Part shown: piece by piece, positions 56,045 to 64,000 of the stretch
Layout: each line of letters opens with the position of its first letter
How positions within the stretch are numbered: the first letter of the stretch is position 1
Assembly: GCF_005405425.1 (NCBI RefSeq)
Contig: NZ_BJEA01000011.1
Span: 62,001 to 126,000, forward strand
Direction: 5' to 3'
DNA: 64,000 bases
DNA from: Lactiplantibacillus modestisalitolerans
GTDB taxonomy: Bacteria; Bacillota; Bacilli; Lactobacillales; Lactobacillaceae
Position numbers and translations under genes: made by a program
Notes under the pieces: generated by a model
The model's input: the letters and a program-made list of their open reading frames with translations, nothing else
Databases searched by the model: none
What the model was told of the DNA's origin: nothing

Positions 56045-57067
56045 TTAAGCGTTTATCTGAAAAATCGGCCATAACTGTAACGTTAGACCTTCCATTACAT
56101 TTTGAAAACTAATATTACTAGCTAATTGGCGCTTAGCCGTTAAAGCTAACTCGGTCGCCTCAATTAATTGCCGCGCACTTAAATTGGTCGTTAGCTTCGT
56201 CAGCGCCTGTTGGTACTGACCAAACGTCAACTCGTTGGCGGCATCCACTTGAAAATGCAACTGGAGTAAATCTTGAAATAGCGCGGCAACTAAATCGAGC
56301 ATTACCGCTTGCTGATTCGTTTCCTTAGCCAACCCAACTAAATGGACTTGCACGGCCACAAAACTGCGGGCCTCCCCCGCCACGACTTGTTCAAACCAGC
56401 GCCACAGCGCCTCGGCCGCTTGCGGGAGCCAATCATCCGCCAATAACGCTTGGGCCTGCGTCACACTATTCGTCAGTCCCCGTAACATTTGGGCCTGCGC
56501 GGACGGAATTCCAGCCGCCTCAAAGGTTTGTTGCAGGGCCTGTGCGTTTAGCGGTGGAAATTCAATCACCTGAGTTCGCGAGATGATCGTCGGCAGCATC
56601 AACTGCTTATTGGTCGTGAGGAGCAACGCCGTTACATTACCGCTCGGCTCTTCAATAAACTTCAATAAACTATTGGCTGCGCTGGCGGTCATTTTTTCCG
56701 CATCCGAAATGATGAAAAGTTTCCGGTTTCCTTCGACGGCACTCTTGGAAAATTCCGCCTTCAAGTACCGTACTTGCTCAACGTGAATGCTTTTACCAGT
56801 CGGCGCCACCGTCACAATGTCCGGGTGCGAACCGTTAGCAATTCTGACGCACTCCTCGCAGGTCCCATCAGGCTCGCCGTCAACAACGTGGAGGCAAAAG
56901 AGCCGTTGCGCGATCCACTGCGCCAGTTCGGCCTGACCAGCGCCCTCCATTCCCGTAAACAGGTAGGCATGCGCTAAGTGCTTTTGTTGAATAATATGTT
57001 TAAAAGCTGTCAATAAGCGCGGTTGCTTCGCAACCAACGTCTGCGACAGTGTCTCGGCCGCTACCAT
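56045..57067 (-). CDS. holB: DNA polymerase III subunit delta'
   Basis: Clamp-loader subunit, 340 residues. AAA+ fold with AYLFTGMEGAGQAELAQ in the Walker A place (altered and probably non-hydrolysing, as expected of delta'), zinc cysteines including CEEC and the sensor-like region LLKFIEEPSGN and ISRTQVI. It lies between darA and yabA; no ricT (yaaT) gene intervenes. Confidence 0.94.
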   Translation of the reverse strand: MVAAETLSQTLVAKQPRLLTAFKHIIQQKHLAHAYLFTGMEGAGQAELAQWIAQRLFCLHVVDGEPDGTCEECVRIANGSHPDIVTVAPTGKSIHVEQVRYLKAEFSKSAVEGNRKLFIISDAEKMTASAANSLLKFIEEPSGNVTALLLTTNKQLMLPTIISRTQVIEFPPLNAQALQQTFEAAGIPSAQAQMLRGLTNSVTQAQALLADDWLPQAAEALWRWFEQVVAGEARSFVAVQVHLVGLAKETNQQAVMLDLVAALFQDLLQLHFQVDAANELTFGQYQQALTKLTTNLSARQLIEATELALTAKRQLASNISFQNVMEGLTLQLWPIFQINA

Positions 57068-57079
57068 TACTTACCACCC

Positions 57080-57409
57080 TTAAAATTGATGAAATTGTTC
57101 GATTGGTAATACAAAGACGGTCGCACCGCCAACTTGAACTTCCACGGGATAGGCCGAAGCCCCATCCATCGTCACGTCCAAATTAACGGGCGGCGTCATA
57201 AATTGATCCCGGGCGTGACTGGTTTCCTTAATCATGTTCAGAACTTCCTCGACCCGTTCGTCTTCAATCCCAATCATAAACGTCGTGTTCCCCGAGCGGA
57301 GAAAACCACCGGTCGTGGATAACTTAGTTGCCCGAACGTCCGCTTCAATAAATTGACTACTTAGTCGATTGGTATCCTTATCTTGAACGATTGCAATAAT
57401 TAATTTCAT
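57080..57409 (-). CDS. darA: Cyclic-di-AMP receptor DarA (PstA/YaaQ)
   Basis: Trimeric PII-like protein that binds c-di-AMP. The 109-residue product shows the YaaQ motifs MKLIIAIVQDKD, ATKLSTTGGFLRSGNTTFMIG and a C-terminal GGATVFVLPIEQF. It lies 2 bases after tmk, the standard order. Its target is not known from the sequence; KimA elsewhere in the window is another c-di-AMP related protein. Confidence 0.95.
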   Translation of the reverse strand: MKLIIAIVQDKDTNRLSSQFIEADVRATKLSTTGGFLRSGNTTFMIGIEDERVEEVLNMIKETSHARDQFMTPPVNLDVTMDGASAYPVEVQVGGATVFVLPIEQFHQF

Positions 57410-57411
57410 CG

Positions 57412-58083
57412 TTACGACTTCCCTTCAGTGGTCAAATAAGTTGGTAACTGGGCGGTCATGATTTGAAGCGCCTCACTCACAACGGCTTCAAGTGGCTGAC
57501 TGGCATCCACACGCTTAATCCGTTCTGGATTGGCTGCTAAGAGTCGCAAATAGGCCGCCTGAACTTTGTGGTGAAAACTAAGTGCTTCAACATCTAACCG
57601 ATTAATTTCATTTTGACGGTGCGTCTGAATTCGCTTTAAACCAACCGCCGCATCGACGTCAAAGTACAGGGTTAAATCGGGCGTTAAGCCCTGAGTTGCA
57701 AACTGGTTCATGTCGTAAACGGCCTGCTCCCCAATCTCACGCCCTGCGCCCTGGTACGCCACCGAACTATCAATGTAGCGGTCACATAAAACGAGTTGAT
57801 TTTGTTTTAAGGCGGGTAAAATTTCTTGCACAATGTGTTGGCGCCGCGCCGCTGCATAAAGCAATGCCTCGGTCCGATCATCCATCATCGTATTGTTTCG
57901 ATCTAAAATAATGGTCCGAATCGCTTCTGAGATGTGGTTACCACCAGGTTCACGCGTCACAACTAACCGATCCCCCAACCGCGGCTTTAATTTGGCCACG
58001 ATGGCGTTCAAAGCTGACGTTTTTCCGGCGCCATCCGGCCCTTCAAAGGTTACTAATTTTCCTGTCAACATTCCCAATCCCAT
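57412..58083 (-). CDS. tmk: Thymidylate kinase
   Basis: Phosphorylates dTMP to dTDP. P-loop GPDGAGKT (15-22), TREPGG and the DRYIDSSVAYQGAGR motif are clear, with the LID-like region later. The start may be ATG at codon 1 or codon 5 (58069-58071). First gene of the tmk-darA-holB-yabA-rsmI-thioesterase group. Confidence 0.96.
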   Translation of the reverse strand: MGLGMLTGKLVTFEGPDGAGKTSALNAIVAKLKPRLGDRLVVTREPGGNHISEAIRTIILDRNNTMMDDRTEALLYAAARRQHIVQEILPALKQNQLVLCDRYIDSSVAYQGAGREIGEQAVYDMNQFATQGLTPDLTLYFDVDAAVGLKRIQTHRQNEINRLDVEALSFHHKVQAAYLRLLAANPERIKRVDASQPLEAVVSEALQIMTAQLPTYLTTEGKS

Positions 58084-58335
58084 CTAAATTCACTTTTTTC
58101 GTATATGTGTTAATTGTACTTGATTGCGGGTGGCATGTCTAATGCACCCACCACTAGTGGCGGTATTTTTCGGCAGAAAAAAACCAGGATTGCCACTACC
58201 AATTGTGGTTTATAAATAAAATTGCTTCCCAGCTTAATTTATCAACAAACTACCAGATTATTTGAACAGCTTACTATTTTCATACGTTTCAAAAACATCC
58301 CTGGTTAGCGCTCAGCACATAAAAGTTTAAAGTAA
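58084..58335. other. Intergenic region upstream of tmk
   Basis: AT-rich gap of about 330 bases between tmk and yaaL, counting the yaaL terminator. A TACAAT -10 candidate with a weak -35 lies about 35 bases before tmk, and a CCACTAGTGG palindrome is near 58151. No gene or known RNA could be supported. Confidence 0.5.
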
Positions 58336-58365
58336 AGGCCAGTAAGCACAATCGCTCACTAGCCT
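58336..58365 (-). terminator. Terminator of the dnaX-recR-yaaL operon
   Basis: A 12-bp stem with two wobble pairs and a 6-nt loop lies about 50 bases past yaaL, followed on the minus strand by TTTACTTT. Confidence 0.75.
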
Positions 58366-58416
58366 CATTCGCTTATTTTAGGTTGATAACAACGCTACCG
58401 CATTCAAAACTAATCC

Positions 58417-58677
58417 TTACGAATCAATCACCGACGGCTGAATCGTCTGACCATGCACCTGGCGCCGACGAGCCTCACGGTATAAGTACAAGTACTTCGC
58501 CCGCGCGAGCGCCGTTCTAGTCACTAATTCGCTCGTATTACTATCATAAATCGCCTGTTCATTTTGCTTAGCCCGGTCCCAATCGAGCTTAGCCGCGTTC
58601 AGTGTATCAAGTAACTGTTGGTCGAACACGTCTTTCGGGTGCTTGATCTTGCCACTACGTTTAAAAAGCATTCGCAA
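58417..58677 (-). CDS. yaaL: YaaL family protein (DUF2508)
   Basis: Small 86-residue cytoplasmic protein of unknown function found after recR in Firmicutes. It has a basic start, a mostly helical body (LDTLNAAKLDWDRAKQNEQAI) and a basic segment LYLYREARRRQV. It lies 8 bases after recR. Confidence 0.85.
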   Translation of the reverse strand: MRMLFKRSGKIKHPKDVFDQQLLDTLNAAKLDWDRAKQNEQAIYDSNTSELVTRTALARAKYLYLYREARRRQVHGQTIQPSVIDS

Positions 58678-58685
58678 TCCCCCCG

Positions 58686-59285
58686 TTACATCTCCTGCCG
58701 GCCTTCAACGGCCTTAAATAACGTCATTTCGTCCGCGTACTGAATATCACTACCAACTGACAATCCGTGCGCTAAGCGCGTCACTTTAATCCCAGCGGGC
58801 TTCACTAATCGTGAAATGTACATCGCGGTTGCTTCCCCTTCCGGCGTGGCGTTGGTCGCGATGATAACTTCCTTAATGGCTTCATTTTTCTGCAGCCGTT
58901 TTAACAAACTGGCAATGTTAATATCTTCCGGGCCCTTACCGTCAACTGGCGACAACACCCCGTGTAACACGTGGTACAAGCCGTGGTATTCCTTGACTCG
59001 TTCCATGGCCATCACGTCTTTCGGTTCTTCAACCACTAAGACGGTGCTTTGATCCCGGGACTTATCGCGACAAACGACGCAGGGGTCATCTTCAGTAATG
59101 TTGCCACAAATACTACAAAAATGGAGATCCCGTTTGGCGGCAACCAGCGCTTTAGCAAACTCGGTCACGTCGTCACCATCCATGTCGATCGTGTAAAACG
59201 CCAACCGGGTTGCAGTCTTACCACCAATGCCGGGTAGCTTCATATAACTATCAATCAACTTAGCAATTGGTTCTGGATACTGCAT
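58686..59285 (-). CDS. recR: Recombination protein RecR
   Basis: Works with RecO in RecA loading at gaps. The 199-residue product has the helix-hairpin-helix [11 protein letters not shown] (18-28), a zinc finger of Cys57, Cys60, Cys69 and Cys72, and a Toprim domain ([12 protein letters not shown] and later motifs). It lies 22 bases after ebfC in the usual dnaX-ebfC-recR order. Confidence 0.97.
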   Translation of the reverse strand: MQYPEPIAKLIDSYMKLPGIGGKTATRLAFYTIDMDGDDVTEFAKALVAAKRDLHFCSICGNITEDDPCVVCRDKSRDQSTVLVVEEPKDVMAMERVKEYHGLYHVLHGVLSPVDGKGPEDINIASLLKRLQKNEAIKEVIIATNATPEGEATAMYISRLVKPAGIKVTRLAHGLSVGSDIQYADEMTLFKAVEGRQEM

Positions 59286-59307
59286 GTGCTTACCTCATTC
59301 TATCGAT

Positions 59308-59616
59308 TTACTTTAATCCTTGCGTATACTTACCCATCGTACTCTTAGTTTGGGCGTCGACCTTGGTCAGTGCGTCGTTAACGGCCGCTAAGACGAGGTC
59401 TTGCAACATGTCAACGTCGTCGGGATCGACCGCTTTCGGGTCAATCGTGATGTCTTGCATCTGCTTGTCACCCGTAAAAGTGACCTTGACCATTTCGTCC
59501 GGCGCCACCCCTTCAAATTGCTGGGCGTTGAGGGCTTCTTGTTCCGCCGTCATTTGCGCCTGCATCTTTTTCATTTGTTTCATCATGCTTTGCATATTTC
59601 CCATTCCACGCATCAT
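59308..59616 (-). CDS. ebfC: YbaB/EbfC nucleoid-associated protein
   Basis: Dimeric DNA-binding protein, 102 residues, with a Met/Gln-rich first helix ([18 protein letters not shown]) and the core [16 protein letters not shown]. Start may be ATG at codon 1 or 2. It lies between dnaX and recR. Confidence 0.94.
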   Translation of the reverse strand: MMRGMGNMQSMMKQMKKMQAQMTAEQEALNAQQFEGVAPDEMVKVTFTGDKQMQDITIDPKAVDPDDVDMLQDLVLAAVNDALTKVDAQTKSTMGKYTQGLK

Positions 59617-59639
59617 GTGTCTTCATCCTTTCAAATGTC

Positions 59640-61331
59640 CTAATCTGGTTTAACTTCTACTAAATCCCCGAACAGTTGCTTCGCTTGATCCACGACCGGT
59701 GCTGACTGCGGCTTTGCAGGCTCCGCCTGAGTGCCACCGGGTTGGTGGGTCGCTAGGTAAGTTTTTCGAATCTCTGGCCACTGATCCTTAGGCACGTAAA
59801 CAATTTTAGGCGCCTGTCCCATTAATCGGTCTAAGCCGTTGCCCAGTGCATCAATTAAGGTTTGGTCATCAATGGCCTTTTGATAAATAAAATCATAATC
59901 AAACGCAACCACAACCCCAGACGCACTCGCGGCTACTGGCTGAGCGACGTGCATCAATGCCCGTTGCGTCACGCTCAAAATGTTCATTAAATCGGTCCAA
60001 ACGTCGCGAACCTTCAGTAAATCGTTCTTCGTCGCCGCCCCCAAAATTGGGTAAATCTGGCTAACGTTAACCTTCTTAACGGTCGGTTTGGCCGCCCGTG
60101 GTTTCGCCGGCGCGGTCTTCGAGGCTGCACCACCCTGGTTACGAAGCGTTTTAAGCTCCCCTTGAAGCTGGTCAACCTTGGCCGCCAGTTGTTTAACCGT
60201 GGGATCATCCGCGCTGACGGGCGTCGCCGTTGCTTGGGCTTGCGGTTGCGCGTCCAATTGCGCTAGCTTAACCGTCAGCACTTCGAGGTACACGTCCGGA
60301 TGGGTCGTAAATCGCATCTGCTGCTGAATATCGTTCAACGTTTTTATCATTTGATACAGCACTTCGGCATCAATGCTATCCGCAAAGTCCTTGAAACGCT
60401 GGTCATTTTCACCCATTGCAACGCTATCGACCATTTCCGGTGCCTGTTGATAGAGTAACACGTCGCGCGTATAACTAATCAAATCTTCGATAAATCGGTT
60501 AGCATCTTTACCTTCTTGTAAGATTTCCCGCATCGTTTCCAGCGCGGGTTTCGTGACGTGGTTGGTCACTTCCTCAACGTAGTCGGCAATCAGCTTCTTA
60601 GTCACGCTACCGGTCACCATTAAGGCGTCGTCGAGCGTCACGGTGTTATCCCCAAAAGAAATGACTTGGTCTAAAATACTTAACGCGTCCCGCATCCCAC
60701 CTTCAGCCGCCTGGGCAATGACCCGTAGCGCCTTTTCATCGTAGGTCACGTCCTTTTGTTTAAGGATATATTCCATGCGTGCGTAGCTATCCTTAGCGGT
60801 AATCCGCCGAAAGTCGAAACGTTGCGTCCGCGAAATAATTGTGAGTGGAATCTTATGCGGTTCGGTCGTCGCTAAAATAAAGATTACGTTGGCCGGTGGT
60901 TCTTCCAACGTTTTTAAAAGTGCGTTAAACGCCCCCGTCGACAACATGTGGACTTCGTCAATAATGTAGACTTTATAGTCCGCCTCGGTAGGCGCATACT
61001 TCGCCTTATCCCGAATATCCCGAATTTCTTCGACCCCATTGTTGGAAGCCGCATCAATTTCAATCACGTCGTTTAATTGGCCCTTGGTAATCGCCTGACA
61101 AGTGTCACATTGATTACATGGTTCGCCATCAACCAAGTGGTGACAGTTAATCGCCTTCGCAAAAATCTTCGCAGCGGAAGTCTTCCCGGTCCCCCGCGGG
61201 CCAGTAAATAAATACGCATGACTCGTTTGGTGGGTCATGATGGCATTTTTTAGCGTTTGGGTGATCATTTGCTGGCCGACAATCTCATCAAACCGTTGTG
61301 GGCGCCACACCCGATATAATGCCCGATACAT
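59640..61331 (-). CDS. dnaX: DNA polymerase III subunits gamma/tau
   Basis: Clamp-loader ATPase, 563 residues. The AAA+ domain has Walker A GPRGTGKT (44-51), zinc ligands Cys63, Cys72, Cys75 and Cys78, and DEVHMLS Walker B. The C-terminal third is linker-rich (Ala/Gln/Pro) with a tau-like domain that contacts the polymerase. Normal length for lactobacilli; no obvious frameshift signal was noted. The SRP RNA gene lies upstream. Confidence 0.97.
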   Translation of the reverse strand: MYRALYRVWRPQRFDEIVGQQMITQTLKNAIMTHQTSHAYLFTGPRGTGKTSAAKIFAKAINCHHLVDGEPCNQCDTCQAITKGQLNDVIEIDAASNNGVEEIRDIRDKAKYAPTEADYKVYIIDEVHMLSTGAFNALLKTLEEPPANVIFILATTEPHKIPLTIISRTQRFDFRRITAKDSYARMEYILKQKDVTYDEKALRVIAQAAEGGMRDALSILDQVISFGDNTVTLDDALMVTGSVTKKLIADYVEEVTNHVTKPALETMREILQEGKDANRFIEDLISYTRDVLLYQQAPEMVDSVAMGENDQRFKDFADSIDAEVLYQMIKTLNDIQQQMRFTTHPDVYLEVLTVKLAQLDAQPQAQATATPVSADDPTVKQLAAKVDQLQGELKTLRNQGGAASKTAPAKPRAAKPTVKKVNVSQIYPILGAATKNDLLKVRDVWTDLMNILSVTQRALMHVAQPVAASASGVVVAFDYDFIYQKAIDDQTLIDALGNGLDRLMGQAPKIVYVPKDQWPEIRKTYLATHQPGGTQAEPAKPQSAPVVDQAKQLFGDLVEVKPD

Positions 61332-61429
61332 GCGAATCTTCCTTTCTTACTGGCGGCTTTTGGTCACCGCATCCGTCCTAAGCTCAGCGTTATCCATCGC
61401 TGCTTAATTTCATAATTTTTTAAATAAAA

Positions 61430-61455
61430 AGCTCTCAACCAGATGGCTAAGAGCT
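61430..61455 (-). terminator. Terminator of SRP RNA gene
   Basis: AGCTCT and its complement around an imperfect inner helix, followed on the minus strand by TTTTTATTT, lie 17 bases past the RNA 3' end. Confidence 0.75.
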
Positions 61456-61471
61456 GTTACATTTCATAAAA

Positions 61472-61562
61472 ACTTAAGGCACAAGATGAAGCAAACTTAG
61501 TGCTGCTTCCTTCCGGACCTGACACGATTCGTAAATCCACCCTTGCCTTAAGGCCTTGCGGC
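61472..61562 (-). ncRNA. ffs: Signal recognition particle RNA (small, 4.5S-type)
   Basis: The minus strand contains the invariant SRP apical loop GTCAGGTCCGGAAGGAAGCAG (61503-61523). The ends pair: CCTTAAGGCAAG on the 5' side with CTTGTGCCTTAAG on the 3' side. This gives a hairpin of about 90 nt without Alu domain. A TATGAT -10 (61570-61575) fits a start near 61562. Position between tadA and dnaX is the common place for this gene. End positions are approximate. Confidence 0.95.
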
Positions 61563-61607
61563 AAATACTATCATACACGATTCAGGTCTAAATTACCAGC
61601 CATCGGT

Positions 61608-62114
61608 TTAATTTTTTTGAGCTGCATCCCGGCGCGCCTTCTTGGCCGCCTTTTGCCGTTTACGAATGTTTTTAAAGAAGTTTTCGAGCAACATTCCCGC
61701 TGGCCGAGCCAACACCCGCTCGTGAACCGTCACTTGGTGGTTCAGTCGGTCATCATCCATAACCGTGTACAGACTCCGAACCGCCCCCGCCTTAGGATCA
61801 CGGGCACCAAAATAAACTTCGGGAATCCGGGCGTTAATAATCGCCCCACTACACATTAAGCACGGTTCCAACGTGACGTACAACTGACAATCTTCAAGTC
61901 GCCAACTATGCAACGCTTCACAGGCCTCCTGAATCGCAATGACCTCCGCGTGCAGGGTTGCGTCCTGCCCGTGCTCCCGTAAATTATGGCCGCGGCCAAT
62001 AATTTCACCATCGTGCACGATGACCGCGCCAATCGGGACTTCCCCAATTAGGTAGGCCATTTTAGCCTCGTGCAACGCCTCTTGCATCCAATCTTCCGCC
62101 GTTTGCGCTGTCAA
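61608..62114 (-). CDS. tadA: tRNA-specific adenosine-34 deaminase
   Basis: Converts A34 to inosine in tRNA-Arg(ACG). The 168-residue product has the zinc site His55-Ala-Glu57 (HAE) and Pro-Cys85-x2-Cys88 (PCLMC), with a basic C-terminal tail. It starts 2 bases after the methyltransferase gene. Confidence 0.95.
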   Translation of the reverse strand: MTAQTAEDWMQEALHEAKMAYLIGEVPIGAVIVHDGEIIGRGHNLREHGQDATLHAEVIAIQEACEALHSWRLEDCQLYVTLEPCLMCSGAIINARIPEVYFGARDPKAGAVRSLYTVMDDDRLNHQVTVHERVLARPAGMLLENFFKNIRKRQKAAKKARRDAAQKN

Positions 62115-62115
62115 A

Positions 62116-62724
62116 CTACCCCTCCTTCACACTTTGCAAAATGTAATACCCCTTGTCCTTCTTAATTACCTGACAATTGCCAAAGGTCACCTGCATTAAC
62201 TTCTTCGCGGAAGGCGCCCCCTGCTTTTTTTGCAAAACGACCGTCAGCGTACCGCCGGTCATCAAGTGCGTTAACGCCCCCGTCAGCATTGCAGCTACCA
62301 CTTGCTTGCCCGCGCGAACTGGGGGGTTCGTAACAATCGCCGCGTAATTAGTCGCCGTCACTTGGTCGTAGCAATCGGACGTAAAGACGGTCGCGTTTGT
62401 GAGTTGATTCAACGCAACGTTCCGCCGTGCTAAGCTTAGTGCCAGTTCATTAACATCGACCATGTCGACTTGGCGTTCCGGGGATTGGTAGGCTAACGCC
62501 ATCCCAATTGGCCCGTAACCGGTCCCCAAATCTAAAAACGGCCCCGCTGGTAAATCACGCGGATCAAAGGCTGCTAATAGTGTCCGCGACCCGTAGTCGA
62601 CCGTCCGCTTTGAGAAGACGCCGTTATCGGTCGTAAACTGAAATTGGTGGTGGTAAAGTTCAAAATTCCATTGCTTTTCATCATGCACAATATCCGGATT
62701 GTGTGTATAATAATAGTTGGTCAT
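62116..62724 (-). CDS. Class I SAM methyltransferase (RsmC/YbxB-like)
   Basis: Small-domain methyltransferase of about 202 residues. The SAM motif FLDLGTGYGPIGMALA and the catalytic NPPVRAGK (NPPF/I-type, N2-guanine methylation) are clear, resembling the C-terminal domain of RsmC. The ATG at 62722-62724 follows GAGG by ten bases; an in-frame ATG 21 codons upstream is unlikely. Target RNA is unproven. It leads the pair with tadA. Confidence 0.88.
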   Translation of the reverse strand: MTNYYYTHNPDIVHDEKQWNFELYHHQFQFTTDNGVFSKRTVDYGSRTLLAAFDPRDLPAGPFLDLGTGYGPIGMALAYQSPERQVDMVDVNELALSLARRNVALNQLTNATVFTSDCYDQVTATNYAAIVTNPPVRAGKQVVAAMLTGALTHLMTGGTLTVVLQKKQGAPSAKKLMQVTFGNCQVIKKDKGYYILQSVKEG

Positions 62725-62830
62725 AATTTGTTTTCCTCTAATTTCTGGTCTACATCTATGATAACTGATTCTTAGAAAGAACAACAATAATTTTAAAACA
62801 ATTTTGAACGCGGTTAAACGCCCGTCAGCA

Positions 62831-62879
62831 ACACAACATCTTGTGGTTTTTGTCTTTTTACAGCCCCCAGATGTTGTGT
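62831..62879 (+). promoter_or_regulatory. Two NrdR boxes upstream of nrdH
   Basis: ACACAACATCTTGTGG (62831-62846) and CCCCCAGATGTTGTGT (62864-62879) each resemble the NrdR box acaCwAtATaTwGtgt, with 33 bp between their starts, about three helical turns. Their outer halves also form a perfect 11-bp inverted repeat followed by TTTTTT. Confidence 0.75.
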
Positions 62880-62886
62880 TTTTTAA

Positions 62887-62914
62887 TTGTTTTTTCCGTC
62901 CGATGTTGTATACT
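62887..62914 (+). promoter_or_regulatory. nrdH promoter
   Basis: TTGTTT (62887-62892) and TATACT (62909-62914), 16 bp apart, just downstream of the NrdR boxes and about 37 bases before nrdH. Confidence 0.65.
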
Positions 62915-62950
62915 GTGATTATTGAAAAAACGAATTAAGGGTGATCAACA

Positions 62951-63181
62951 ATGAAAAAAATAACCGTCTTTACTAAGAATAACTGCATGCAATGCAAAAT
63001 GACTAAAAAGTTCCTCGCTGCCCACCACGTAGCCTTTGAGGAAAAGAATATCAACACGAACCCAGAGTATGTCGACTACTTAAAAAACCAAGGATTCCAC
63101 GCAGTTCCCGTCGTTGAAGTTAGCGGGGAAGCAAGTATCACTGGTTTTCGTCCCGACGCTTTAAAGCAACTGGCCGTTTAA
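62951..63181 (+). CDS. nrdH: Glutaredoxin-like protein NrdH
   Basis: Electron donor to class Ib ribonucleotide reductase. The 76-residue thioredoxin-fold protein has the redox pair Cys12-Met-Gln-Cys15 with the NrdH-typical KMTKKF after it, a cis-proline in AVPVVEV and GFRPD near the end. AAGG lies before the ATG. It is followed after 145 bases by nrdE. Confidence 0.96.
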   Translation: MKKITVFTKNNCMQCKMTKKFLAAHHVAFEEKNINTNPEYVDYLKNQGFHAVPVVEVSGEASITGFRPDALKQLAV

Positions 63182-63237
63182 TGTCAACGGCGCGGGTTGC
63201 GCGTCTTACATACCAAGCTTTGCACGGACTATTTATA

Positions 63238-63279
63238 AACGACCCACAATCAATCGTACCTAACTGATTGTGGGTCGTT
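63238..63279 (+). terminator. Hairpin between nrdH and nrdE
   Basis: A perfect 15-bp stem (AACGACCCACAATCA and complement) with a 12-nt loop lies 57 bases past nrdH. The following CGTTTAG is a poor T tract, so it may be an attenuator or RNA-processing site. Confidence 0.65.
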
Positions 63280-63326
63280 CGTTTAGTTCGCCCGTCGTCA
63301 CATTATTGATAGAAAGAGGAGACTTC

Positions 63327-64000
63327 ATGACCTTAAAAGATTTGAAAGACGTCACGTACTACGACTTAAACAATGAGATTAACATTCCGGTCAACAACCA
63401 GATCCCGTTGAACAAGGACCAAGAAGCCCTAGAGGCGTTTCTTGACCAAAACGTTCGGCCGAATACCATGACGTTTGATAGCTTACAAGCTCGGTTTGAT
63501 TATCTACGCGAACACGATTACGTAGAAACGTCGATGCTGGATAAGTATTCCCTAAGCTTCATCGAAAAACTCTACGCTTATTTACGTTCACAAGACTTCC
63601 ACTTTAAAACTTTCATGGCTGCGTACAAGTTCTACGCCCAATACGCCCTCAAAACGGATGACGGCGATTACTACCTCGAAAACTTTATCGACCGGGTCGC
63701 AATGAACGCACTAGACTTCGCGGACGGTAATGAGGACTTAGCGTTAGCCCTGGCCGATGAAATCGTCCACCAACGCTACCAACCCGCAACGCCAAGTTTC
63801 TTAAATGCGGGCCGGGCTCGACGGGGAGAACTTATTTCCTGCTTCCTCATTCAATCAACTGACGACATGAATTCCATTGGCCGGACGATTAACTCCGCCC
63901 TCCAGCTTTCTCGCATTGGTGGTGGGGTTGGGATCAACCTGAGCAACTTGCGCGGGGCCGGTGATCCAATCAAGCACATTGACGGGGCTGCTAGCGGGGT
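63327..64000 (+). CDS. nrdE: Class Ib ribonucleoside-diphosphate reductase alpha subunit (5' part)
   Basis: Catalytic subunit for dNTP synthesis; the window ends after 224 codons of a frame that stays open. The ATG at 63327 has AGAGGAG five bases upstream. The visible part has the NrdE N-terminal domain and the conserved TPSFLNAG (155-162), Cys172 in LISCFL (one of the redox-active pair), and SRIGGGVGINLSNLRG. There is no ATP-cone domain, as expected of class Ib. It should be followed by nrdF outside the window. Confidence 0.97.
   Translation, partial: MTLKDLKDVTYYDLNNEINIPVNNQIPLNKDQEALEAFLDQNVRPNTMTFDSLQARFDYLREHDYVETSMLDKYSLSFIEKLYAYLRSQDFHFKTFMAAYKFYAQYALKTDDGDYYLENFIDRVAMNALDFADGNEDLALALADEIVHQRYQPATPSFLNAGRARRGELISCFLIQSTDDMNSIGRTINSALQLSRIGGGVGINLSNLRGAGDPIKHIDGAASG

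Overview
The window is about 64 kb of a low-to-mid GC Gram-positive chromosome. Gene order, AGGAGG-type ribosome binding sites, TTG/GTG starts, a long HPF, a SecA without a zinc tail, CIRCE-controlled groESL and the hprK-lgt, pst and dnaX-recR blocks all point to a member of the Lactobacillaceae. Genus is not decidable by eye. Most of it is conserved housekeeping DNA, mainly on the minus strand, with three accessory parts.

Layout. 1-12 kb: trxB, then a minus-strand exopolysaccharide cluster resembling the Listeria Pss system (GH8-like lipoprotein, polytopic membrane protein, secreted DUF2334-like protein, GT2 synthase, BcsB-like protein, degenerate GGDEF protein). It is preceded by an overlapping NADH oxidase gene and faced by a plus-strand EAL phosphodiesterase gene. 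12-16.8 kb: galU, gpsA, lgt, hprK, YvlD-like and PspC genes. 16.9-25.3 kb: phoU, two pstB, pstA, pstC, pstS, then phoR, phoP and a MinJ-like PDZ gene. 25.5-33 kb: prfB (with programmed frameshift), secA, hpf, comFC, comFA, yigZ-like. 33-40 kb: a second pstS, an IS110 transposase remnant, tagO, kimA, groEL/groES. 40-46.7 kb: CPBP protease, rex, ABC-F gene, tsaD, two rimI-like genes, tsaB. 46.9-52.7 kb: phnD-phnC-phnE-phnE-phnX-phnW for 2-aminoethylphosphonate. 52.8-62.7 kb: galE, acyl-ACP thioesterase, rsmI, yabA, holB, darA, tmk, yaaL, recR, ebfC, dnaX, SRP RNA, tadA, methyltransferase. 62.8-64 kb: NrdR boxes, nrdH and the 5' part of nrdE.

How it works together. Two themes stand out. First, a c-di-GMP module: an intact EAL protein can degrade the messenger, while the last gene of the polysaccharide operon keeps an RxxD I-site but has lost GGDEF, as expected of a receptor rather than a synthase. 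Second, a phosphate-starvation regulon lies almost complete in one window: PhoP/PhoR, the Pst transporter, an orphan PstS and a phosphonate uptake and breakdown operon. All three target loci carry the same upstream array of TTTACA-like hexamers spaced exactly 11 bp apart. KimA and DarA add c-di-AMP related functions.

No CRISPR array, tRNA, rRNA or intact mobile element was seen. Functions are from recognisable motifs and family memory; no database search was run.
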